From the NCBI GenBank assembly GCA_017938155.1, contig JAGBCD010000016.1:1-64000 (forward strand): a stretch of 64,000 bases of DNA. The letters run 5' to 3'. This stretch comes from Paludibacteraceae bacterium (GTDB lineage Bacteria > Bacteroidota > Bacteroidia > Bacteroidales > Paludibacteraceae). The position numbers were made by a program, and so were the translations under genes. Below the pieces are notes generated by a model. The model was not told the origin of the DNA, made no database searches, and worked only from the letters and a program-made list of their open reading frames with translations. Below are positions 1 to 6,194 of the stretch, piece by piece. The stretch's first letter is position 1, and each line of letters opens with the position of its first letter.

Positions 1-35
1 CGTTCATCCTGAGCCAGGATCAAACTCTTCGTTGT
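1..35 (-). rRNA. rrs: 16S rRNA, 5' end only
   Basis: Read on the minus strand, the first bases are the universal 16S start (GAAGAGTTTGATCCTGGCTC and on through AGGATGAACG). The mature 5' end is placed near 35 by alignment with the usual AAATTGAAGAG start. The rest of the gene lies outside the window, to the left. It is transcribed leftward from the two promoters at 242-273 and 456-487. Confidence 0.95.
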
Positions 36-241
36 AAAATTATTTAATCGTGCTCAGAACTCTCGTCTTAATTGAGTGTACTAATTAACGGGAACTTATT
101 TTTCCCAATTTGAGCATTTATTGCTCGCTTGTACTACACTAATTGTTTCAAACTTTCAAAGATCATTTTTTAGAGCGGATCTGACCGAGTCAAATCATCT
201 GATTTTCGTAGGCTCATTTTCGTTGAGCGCGAAACCGACTG

Positions 242-273
242 CAAAATTACTGCTATTTTTTGAATTGACCAAA
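242..273 (-). promoter_or_regulatory. rRNA promoter P1 (proximal)
   Basis: On the minus strand TTTG (273-270), a 20-nt spacer and TAATTTTG (249-242) match the Bacteroidota -33/-7 consensus exactly. It lies about 210 bp upstream of the mature 16S end. Part of the spacer and the -33 box are repeated word for word in P2. Confidence 0.8.
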
Positions 274-365
274 TTTTTTTGAAACTTTTTTGAAAAAAGT
301 TTGTAAGTCATTGATTTTCAATCACAGCATTTTTTCAACACTTTTGGACCAATTTCGTTTTTCGG

Positions 366-394
366 GCAAAAAAAAGGAATCTAATTAAAGATTC
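366..394 (-). terminator. Hairpin plus T-run between rRNA promoters P2 and P1
   Basis: GAATCT (377-382) pairs with AGATTC (389-394) around a 6-nt loop. On the minus strand the hairpin is followed by a run of eight T (complement of 368-375). It has the shape of a weak intrinsic terminator and lies within the leader of any transcript from P2. The six-pair stem is short and AT-rich, so function is uncertain. Confidence 0.35.
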
Positions 395-455
395 TATTTT
401 AGCACCGTTTGGCGGAAAAGGGAGGATATTCACTCTATCTCTCTCAAAAGCGATG

Positions 456-487
456 CAAAGGTAGTGCTATTTTTTGAATTGACCAAA
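456..487 (-). promoter_or_regulatory. rRNA promoter P2 (distal)
   Basis: Minus-strand TTTG (487-484), 20-nt spacer and TACCTTTG (463-456), a perfect consensus match. The 24 bp at 465-488 equal those at 251-274 in P1, so the two promoters look like a duplication. The arrangement is the usual tandem-promoter design of rRNA operons. Confidence 0.8.
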
Positions 488-603
488 TATTATAATCACT
501 TTTTTGTTCATATATTTCATAACTGATTGATAATCAATATGCACACCCTGTTGAGTTTTGGATTTTGCAATATTTAGTTTGCATTTTGGGGCAAAAATAG
601 GGG

Positions 604-716
604 TTGGGGAGCGCAAGCGCTCAGTTTATAGGACGGGCAAAGCCCTACTGTTTAGAGGACGGCACACTGTGCCTACAGAGAGAATTGGAGATTGGGGAGC
701 GCAAGCGCTCAGTTTA
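604..716. repeat. Two 25-bp hairpin repeats and two smaller hairpins
   Basis: The same 25 bp, containing the palindrome GAGCGCAAGCGCTC, occurs at 604-628 and 692-716. Between them lie the small hairpins GGGCAAAGCCC (635-645) and GGCACACTGTGCC (661-673). No reading frame is conserved, and the spacing of repeated stem-loops suggests an intergenic repeat family or remnants of one. Confidence 0.6.
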
Positions 717-777
717 AACTAAAATTCTCTACTACATGAAAAATTAAACAAAAGCCACTCTCTACTGTATTATATAA

Positions 778-821
778 ATGTACGTGCACGCATGCGCGCG
801 TACACTACGCGTATATATATA
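778..821. other. Alternating purine-pyrimidine tract (Z-DNA prone)
   Basis: Bases 778-805 alternate purine and pyrimidine without a break for 28 nt and include GCGCGCG. After one phase slip, 806-821 alternate for another 16 nt, ending in a TATATATATA run. Such tracts are known to favour left-handed DNA under negative supercoiling. A role at the upstream edge of an rRNA operon is only inferred. Confidence 0.5.
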
Positions 822-856
822 ATAGGATATGAGGGATGAGGGGATGGGAGGTTGCG

Positions 857-1108
857 GCTTTTGCAAGGGGCGGGGGGGGGACTTCCGATGGGAGTCCCGC
901 CGCACCACTTGCAAAAGCTCAATAAAAGAACTAAAGAGACAACATACAAGCGAGCTTGTGGGGGGAGGGAAAGTGGAAGGTGAGAGGGAATTGGGGAGGG
1001 AGGCAAATTGCTGCTTTTGCAAGGAGCGGGACTTCCGATGGGAGTCCCGCCGTGGAACTTGCAAAAGCTCAATAAAAGAACTAAAGAGACAACATACAAG
1101 CGAGCTTG
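857..1108. repeat. Two-copy direct repeat of about 100 bp
   Basis: Copy 1 (857-958) and copy 2 (1012-1108) share the same order of elements: GCTTTTGCAAGG, a hairpin GGACTTCCGATGGGAGTCC, ACTTGCAAAAGCTC (pairs back to the first element), then a 24-bp A-rich block starting CAATAAAAG, and the palindrome CAAGCGAGCTTG. Copy 1 carries a run of nine G (872-880) where copy 2 has three. The nested inverted repeats make each copy a long hairpin, like a small non-coding mobile or structural repeat. Confidence 0.7.
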
Positions 1109-1133
1109 CGTTGTCTCTTTAGTTCTTTTATTG
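1070..1133 (-). terminator. 24-bp perfect inverted repeat downstream of tRNA-Leu
   Basis: Bases 1070-1093 and 1110-1133 are perfect reverse complements (24 bp), with a loop that itself contains CAAGC/GCTTG. It begins eight bases past the tRNA-Leu 3' end and so probably ends that transcript. The right-hand copy of the long repeat supplies one arm. The earlier copy at 920-943 has no complementary arm. Confidence 0.6.
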
Positions 1134-1140
1134 CTTTCAG

Positions 1141-1226
1141 TACCGCGGGCGGGACTTGAACCCGCACAGCCATCACTGGCCAAAGGATTTTAAGTCCTTC
1201 GTGTCTACCGATTCCACCACCACGGC
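1141..1226 (-). tRNA. tRNA-Leu (anticodon TAA)
   Basis: The minus strand folds as a class II tRNA of 86 nt: acceptor GCCGTGG pairs with CCGCGGT and discriminator A; T arm GCGGG-TTCAAGT-CCCGC; anticodon stem AAGGA/TCCTT with loop CTTAAAA, anticodon TAA (reads UUA); a long variable arm, as expected for leucine. CCA is not encoded. It has its own promoter at 1239-1270. Confidence 0.95.
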
Positions 1227-1238
1227 CAAAATCTTTGG

Positions 1239-1270
1239 CAAAGGTAAGGCAAAAAAATGGAATATGCAAA
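1239..1270 (-). promoter_or_regulatory. Promoter of tRNA-Leu
   Basis: Minus-strand TTTG (1270-1267), 20-nt spacer, TACCTTTG (1246-1239). It sits between the stop of the dus gene and the tRNA, about 13 bp before the tRNA 5' end. I see no terminator between dus and this promoter. Confidence 0.75.
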
Positions 1271-1293
1271 TTTATCAAAATAAAATTGATTAT

Positions 1294-2280
1294 TTACCCC
1301 CATTTATCCACTATGAAATCCATTATCTGGAAAACTTCTTGCTTGCTATCTGCCCTCAATAAATCTATTCTCGTTTGCTTGAAATCAAACAAACCCTTCA
1401 ACACGGGCGAATTGGCAAAATGCCTTCGACTATGCACTATCCCCTTTCTCTCATCCCCTATCCATTGAATACTCGCCTCCACATGCTCCTTGAGTATATC
1501 CATACACCACCGCATAGAACGCTCAGGATAATGCTCATGCGTCTCCAAATAATGACGAATATCCTCAAAAATCCAAGGGTTACCAAAAGTAGCCCGACCT
1601 ATCATAATAGCATCCACATTATACTTCTGAAAACACTCATAAGCCCTTTCTGGAGTCGTCACATCACCATTACCAATAATAGGGATATGCATTCTCGGGT
1701 TGTTCTTCACCTGCCCTATCAATTCCCAATCTGCCTCTCCTCGATACATCTGACTTCTGGTTCGTCCATGAATAGCCAACTCTTTGATTCCACAGTCTTG
1801 CAAAGCCTCGGCGAGATCAACAATAATCTTCTCTTCATCATTCCATCCGAGTCGCGTTTTGACCGTAACAGGTAATTGAACCGCTTTGACAACAGCCTTA
1901 GTGATCTGAAGCATCTTGGGAACATCTCTCAACAACCCTGCACCTGCTCCCTTACCCGCCACTTTCTTGACAGGACATCCGAAATTGATATCAATAAAAT
2001 CCGGTTGCGCTTGCTCTACTATCTTCGCCGCCTGTACCATAGACTCAGCTTCTCGACCATAAATCTGTATGGCAACAGGGCGCTCGTCCTCACTAATCTG
2101 CAACTTGCGCGTAGTGGAGGCAACATCACGAACCAAAGCATCAGCATTCACAAACTCGGTATATACCCTATCGGCACCAAAGCGTTTGCAGAGCATTCGG
2201 AAAGCAGGATCCGTCACATCCTCCATAGGAGCTAAATACAACGGAAAATGAGACGTTTGAGATGGGGATAAGTGGCTCAT
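1294..2280 (-). CDS. dusB: tRNA-dihydrouridine synthase
   Basis: A 328-residue FMN enzyme of the Dus family, which reduces uridine to dihydrouridine in the D-loop of tRNAs in the cytoplasm. The FMN-binding start LAPMEDVTD (residues 16-24) resembles the family's PMxGVTD. The catalytic cysteine is Cys102 in NFGCPVKKV, followed by KTRLGW (141-146), HGRTRSQ (171-177), IGNGDV (202-207) and MIGRATFGNPW near 227. Length is normal. It is the last gene of the gldD-led operon, and its ATG overlaps the stop of the HD gene by 4 nt, so translation is probably coupled. Assignment to the B subgroup rests on general resemblance; the family is certain. Confidence 0.92.
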   Translation of the reverse strand: MSHLSPSQTSHFPLYLAPMEDVTDPAFRMLCKRFGADRVYTEFVNADALVRDVASTTRKLQISEDERPVAIQIYGREAESMVQAAKIVEQAQPDFIDINFGCPVKKVAGKGAGAGLLRDVPKMLQITKAVVKAVQLPVTVKTRLGWNDEEKIIVDLAEALQDCGIKELAIHGRTRSQMYRGEADWELIGQVKNNPRMHIPIIGNGDVTTPERAYECFQKYNVDAIMIGRATFGNPWIFEDIRHYLETHEHYPERSMRWCMDILKEHVEASIQWIGDERKGIVHSRRHFANSPVLKGLFDFKQTRIDLLRADSKQEVFQIMDFIVDKWG

Positions 2281-4166
2281 TTGACAGTAGGGTATTGAAT
2301 ACGATGATGATTGATGGTTATAAGTCTCTCTGTGAACACCTCTTGAATGATGGTGATATCTTGGAAAGTAAGAGGTGTTTGGGCAAACTGTCCATCGTTA
2401 ACCTGCTGCAAGACCATATCGTTAACCATATCACGTATGCTCTGCTCTGTATATTCCTTGAGACTACGTGAACGCGCTTCGATGGCATCTGCCATCATCA
2501 AAATAGCTTCCTCCTTGCTGGCAGGAGTAGGTCCTGGATACCTAAAATCATTCGGGTCAACCACCTGGTCTGGGTTTTGATTTTTCTCTGTGTTGTAAAA
2601 ATAACGCACCAAAGAGGTTCCATGATGAGTGGAGATAAAACGTATGATCACTTCGGGTAGTCCATTTTTTCTGGCAATCTTCTCTCCTTCCTTGACATGT
2701 TGAATGATAATCTTAGCTGCATCAATATTGGACATAGTGAGCAAGATGTTTTGTCCATCTCCTTGATTTTCGGTATAGTACATAGAATGCTCCATCTTGC
2801 CTATATCGTGGTATAATGCTCCTGCTCTAACTAACAAAGCATTGGCACCTATACGTTTGGCCGCATCGGTAGCTAAGTTGCTCACCTGCAAGGAGTGCTG
2901 GAAAGTGCCAGGCGCTTCTTCTGCAAACCGATGCATGAGATCCGAATTAACATTGGTCAACTCAACCAAAGTAACGTTGCTAACGAGTTTGAAAGCTTTC
3001 TCAAATATGAAAATAGGTCCATACACACATAGCATAAGAACAAAAATGAAAACCATAGCGATGGGAAATTTCCAAGTCAATAGCGGGTCTATATGTCCAA
3101 ACTTCGCCAGAGAGGTAATGATAATAGCCAACACATACGTTAGCAAGATGGTAGCCGCTGTTCGTACCAGTTGTGAACGTTGACTCATGTCGTTGAGGGT
3201 CGTAATGACGACTTGTCCCACGCATATCTGTATGCACAAAAAGAGTAAAGAGGCTGGCGTAAGCAATGCAACGATTAGCACTGTGGCGATATTAACAACA
3301 AAAGCTGTTCGCGCATCGTAAAAGACTCTGGTTATAATAGGAACCCAAGCGAAAGGAACCAAGAAAATGTAATTTGAGTTGAAAAACATAGCAACGAAAA
3401 AGGCTGGAAAAATAACCAATCCCATCACCACACAGAAAAATAACAAATCTCTGGTTTGCCAAAGCCGTGGACGAAAAACATAGACATACATACCCAACAA
3501 AGTTATTGCCATTAGGATAAAGAAAAATAGTCCTATCTGCATGAGTACGGAATGATGTCTAAATACTTTTTTCTCTGCTAATATTTTGAAATATGACTCA
3601 AGCATACGTTGCAATTCTGGCGTCACTATCTCACCTCTATCCACAATTTTCTGCCCTTTTTGCACCACACCTTCAGTCAAGGAGACACTTTGTATGAGTT
3701 CGTTTTTTATCTTTTGCGTAGTAAGTGTATCCAGTTGCAAATTAGGTTGCCAATCTTGTTGAAACGTTTCAAAAGCTGTTTTGGGAGTATAGACTTGTTT
3801 GAGCGATATGCTTTGCGCCATGTGTGTGGACTTATCCAAAATAAAAAGGTGCTCATACCCCTGTTCTTGCAACTCCGTCATGTCCGAACCTGAGATAACC
3901 CACAGTTTGGGTGTGATAGGGGTAGTAGCAATAAAATAGGGTGCATAGTCTTGTAGGGCATCTTGTCTATCATTAGCCAATTGTTGTTCGGATTTGTAGA
4001 TAGGGAAATCATACTCCGCACTCAAGGACTCGTATGTCCAAGGTTTGCCCAGTTCAAAGATATAGTCTTGTGCTTGTTCTCTATTGGGATATAAATACCA
4101 AGTGATGATAGCAAACACGATGAGTATTGACACATTCAAGACTTGTTTCATCCAAGATGGTTTCAT
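2277..4166 (-). CDS. 7TM-HD membrane phosphohydrolase, PgpH-like
   Basis: 629 residues. There is a TM helix at about 8-26, an extracytoplasmic region to about 206 (7TMR-HDED type), then a bundle of about seven TM helices (about 208-390), and a cytoplasmic HD domain with H424, HDIGK (453-457), a later HHGT motif and MADAIEARSRS. This is the order of Listeria PgpH, a c-di-AMP phosphodiesterase, and of Bacillus YqfF. By analogy it would lower c-di-AMP in response to an envelope signal; the nucleotide specificity is inferred. ATGA overlaps join it to tadA upstream and dus downstream. Confidence 0.9.
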   Translation of the reverse strand: MKPSWMKQVLNVSILIVFAIITWYLYPNREQAQDYIFELGKPWTYESLSAEYDFPIYKSEQQLANDRQDALQDYAPYFIATTPITPKLWVISGSDMTELQEQGYEHLFILDKSTHMAQSISLKQVYTPKTAFETFQQDWQPNLQLDTLTTQKIKNELIQSVSLTEGVVQKGQKIVDRGEIVTPELQRMLESYFKILAEKKVFRHHSVLMQIGLFFFILMAITLLGMYVYVFRPRLWQTRDLLFFCVVMGLVIFPAFFVAMFFNSNYIFLVPFAWVPIITRVFYDARTAFVVNIATVLIVALLTPASLLFLCIQICVGQVVITTLNDMSQRSQLVRTAATILLTYVLAIIITSLAKFGHIDPLLTWKFPIAMVFIFVLMLCVYGPIFIFEKAFKLVSNVTLVELTNVNSDLMHRFAEEAPGTFQHSLQVSNLATDAAKRIGANALLVRAGALYHDIGKMEHSMYYTENQGDGQNILLTMSNIDAAKIIIQHVKEGEKIARKNGLPEVIIRFISTHHGTSLVRYFYNTEKNQNPDQVVDPNDFRYPGPTPASKEEAILMMADAIEARSRSLKEYTEQSIRDMVNDMVLQQVNDGQFAQTPLTFQDITIIQEVFTERLITINHHRIQYPTVK

Positions 4167-4600
4167 AGTCGTTTATTTTTAAAAAAGTTTTGCATTAGTT
4201 GTTTACACTCTTCTTCTCTAACTCCCTTAATCACTTCACATTTGGGGTGCAAGGCGTTGGGGGCTATCTGAGTGAACCCTTTTTTCTCATCATCTGTTCC
4301 CCAAACAATTCTGCGTATCTGCGCCCACCCTATGGCTCCCGCGCACATGGTGCATGGTTCGACTGTGACGTACAGGGTGCAATCGGTAAGATACTTCCCA
4401 CCCAAGGTCTGAGCAGCCGCCGTTATGGCTTGCATCTCCGCATGTGCCGTTACGTCTTGTAGTGTTTCGGTCAGGTTGTGCCCTCTGCCTACAATCTGAT
4501 TGTTGGCTACAATGATGCATCCGATAGGCACTTCATCATTGCGTAGTGCTTTGTTGGCTTCGATGATGGCCAAGTCCATATATTTTTCGTGCTCTGTCAT
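4163..4600 (-). CDS. tadA: tRNA adenosine(34) deaminase
   Basis: A 145-residue zinc deaminase converting A34 to inosine in the wobble position of tRNA-Arg(ACG). The zinc/catalytic signature is complete: HAE (53-55, Glu55 as proton shuttle) and PCTMC (82-86). Other family hallmarks are DEVPIG near residue 22 and a C-terminal basic helix ending in KNKR. Length is typical. It lies in the gldD operon with 4-nt overlaps on both sides. Guanine or cytidine deaminase is less likely because of the HAE-x-P-C-TMC spacing and the DEVPIG motif. Confidence 0.93.
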   Translation of the reverse strand: MTEHEKYMDLAIIEANKALRNDEVPIGCIIVANNQIVGRGHNLTETLQDVTAHAEMQAITAAAQTLGGKYLTDCTLYVTVEPCTMCAGAIGWAQIRRIVWGTDDEKKGFTQIAPNALHPKCEVIKGVREEECKQLMQNFFKNKRL

Positions 4601-5349
4601 TGTTGGTGTAATGTTTTAGCAAAATGGGGTATCATCTGTGGGTGATGTTCAAAATAGTTGCCTATCACCACCACGTTGGCACCAGCAGCCGCAGCGGCAT
4701 TCATACGTTCGATGGAATCGATGCCTCCTCCTACAATAAGGGGAATGGATAGGGTCTTTCGAACAGCTTGAATAGTAGGTGTAGGAACAGGTGTATGTGC
4801 TCCGCTCCCCGCTTCCAGATAGACGAGCTGTTTCCCTAACAGTTGTGCTGCCAACGCATACTGCGCTATCTGTGCAGCATCGGTATTCGCAAGCGGGGTA
4901 GCATGGGTGACCCGAACGACAGTCGTTTCGTGGCCTCCATCCACCAAGATATATCCCATCGGCAATACTTCAATGCCCGACTGGTGGACTTGCTTGGCAA
5001 TCTGGATATGTTGTCCTATCAGTAGTTCATGGTTGGTACTATTGAGTAAGGATAAAAAAAGTAACGCATCGGCTTGCGGAGTGAACTGCTTTAGGTTGCC
5101 CGGAAAGAGGACAACGGGTATCGTGGTGTGGTGTTTGATGAAAGTGACCAGCGATTCCGTTGACGAAGCAGTGCTTCCCCCTACAAAAATCAAATCAGGC
5201 TGTGCATCACATTCTGGATGGGATAGATGGGTGATGAGTTCTGAAGACATAACGACCTTGTCGGGGTCCAATAAGACTGCGAGTAATGGTTTGTTCTTTG
5301 TTTGGGCCTCAAGGATTTTGCTGTACACTATGTGTGGGGTCATTTCCAT
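4597..5349 (-). CDS. Geranylgeranylglyceryl phosphate synthase-like (PcrB family)
   Basis: A 250-residue TIM-barrel prenyltransferase of the PcrB/GGGPS family, which joins a polyprenyl diphosphate to sn-glycerol-1-phosphate. Visible marks are LLDPDK (25-30) at the first strand, FVGGSTAS, VVLFPGN, YLEAGSGA and VGGGIDS, then VVIGNYFE at the phosphate-binding end. Bacteroidota members make ether-linked polyprenyl glycerols rather than archaeal lipids; chain length cannot be read here. A second Met at residue 3 (5343) is an equally good start. It overlaps the end of gldD by about 10 nt and tadA by 4 nt. Confidence 0.85.
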   Translation of the reverse strand: MEMTPHIVYSKILEAQTKNKPLLAVLLDPDKVVMSSELITHLSHPECDAQPDLIFVGGSTASSTESLVTFIKHHTTIPVVLFPGNLKQFTPQADALLFLSLLNSTNHELLIGQHIQIAKQVHQSGIEVLPMGYILVDGGHETTVVRVTHATPLANTDAAQIAQYALAAQLLGKQLVYLEAGSGAHTPVPTPTIQAVRKTLSIPLIVGGGIDSIERMNAAAAAGANVVVIGNYFEHHPQMIPHFAKTLHQQ

Positions 5350-5909
5350 CTAAACGTCTCCATCATCATCATGATATCTTCTCTCAAATAATCAATCACC
5401 GGTGCTAACGAGTCCTGGTTGGGGATATTATTGAAATATAGAGCGGCTCTAAAAAAATGCTTGGTGGAATCGGTCAAATAGAACTGAATAGGTGATGCCG
5501 TATTCCCTTTCATTTGATAAAGCATCCCATAAACGCGGTTGTCGTGGTTGTAGTATTCCGTTTCTGGGATAGCAGAGGCTTTCATAGCATGGCTATAAAC
5601 GAACTCTTGCGCATCGTCGGTGAGTTGTTTTAAGTTCTTTTTGACCGGTTTGTAACTACAATGCAGGTATGCGTTGAGTTGGGGATAAACGACATTGATC
5701 CAATATTTCTCCTTCTCATAGCTCACGTCCTTGATTTGTGCCATCTTGGCATACTCAAAATGGTATGGGAAATGCTCTATATCCATCAATTGGTATGTAT
5801 GAGGGGGCAAATCAATGCGAAAATACCCATATTCTTTGGGTACAGAGGGCTTGGAGCATGCCACACAGCATGATATCAAGAGAATCAATATGAATAGTTT
5901 GTTTTTCAT
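5340..5909 (-). CDS. gldD: Gliding motility lipoprotein GldD
   Basis: 189 residues with a lipoprotein signal (hydrophobic stretch 5-13, lipobox VAC with Cys18). The mature start, PKEYGYFRIDLPPHTYQ, is the GldD family signature. GldD is essential for gliding in flavobacteria and occurs with the T9SS machinery in non-gliding Bacteroidales. It is the first gene of a five-gene overlapping operon (gldD, pcrB, tadA, HD, dus). The partners often found beside it in relatives (gldE, ssb, mutY) are not in the preceding DNA; what precedes is about 285 bp of non-coding sequence and a BspA-like gene. Confidence 0.85.
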   Translation of the reverse strand: MKNKLFILILLISCCVACSKPSVPKEYGYFRIDLPPHTYQLMDIEHFPYHFEYAKMAQIKDVSYEKEKYWINVVYPQLNAYLHCSYKPVKKNLKQLTDDAQEFVYSHAMKASAIPETEYYNHDNRVYGMLYQMKGNTASPIQFYLTDSTKHFFRAALYFNNIPNQDSLAPVIDYLREDIMMMMETFRWK

Positions 5910-6194
5910 CGAGGTGGTGAACGTGGATTATTCGCAGAGCGAATGTTTCAAGGTTACGTGGACGAAATTCATCATCCTTCACGCAGTATCTCTTAGTGAG
6001 CGAGGTGAACTTTAGCGCGCAGCAAATTGTTTTACCATCCTTCAATATTATCCATGGGGATATCATTGATATAGATGCTTGCGCACAAAAATGTGCTTGG
6101 TTCGAGATCTACTACTTGCGTGTCAGGAGTTTGATATACATTCTTTTTCATACTATGGTGATATATTTATTATCGTTTTACATCTATTTTATCT
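5910..6194. other. Non-coding gap upstream of gldD
   Basis: 285 bp between the BspA-like gene and gldD, both on the minus strand. One minus frame is open for 84 codons across the gldD start, but it has no start context and no recognisable motif, so I do not call it. I find no full consensus promoter. The nearest -7-like box is TAACCTTG (5956-5949), with one mismatch and no -33 partner. Confidence 0.5.

Larger units (their letters stand above)
36..1140. other. rRNA leader and repeat-rich spacer, no gene
   Basis: No open frame here looks like a protein. The stretch holds the rRNA leader (36-241), two rRNA promoters, a weak hairpin with a T-run between them, two copies of a 25-bp hairpin repeat (604-716), an alternating purine-pyrimidine tract (778-821) and a two-copy long repeat (857-1108). 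The few open frames in 760-1190 only read through the repeats and have no counterpart I recognise. Confidence 0.8.

Noticed and set aside
857-1133. Insertion sequence
   Set aside because: No transposase or target-site duplication; only non-coding repeats are visible.
762-1278. Several open frames of 60-137 codons on both strands around 762-1278
   Set aside because: They read through the long direct repeats, the poly-G run and the tRNA-Leu gene; they overlap each other and resemble no protein family.
5812-6066. 84-codon minus frame upstream of gldD
   Set aside because: It overlaps the gldD start in another frame, lacks a promoter or recognisable motif, and composition does not look coding.
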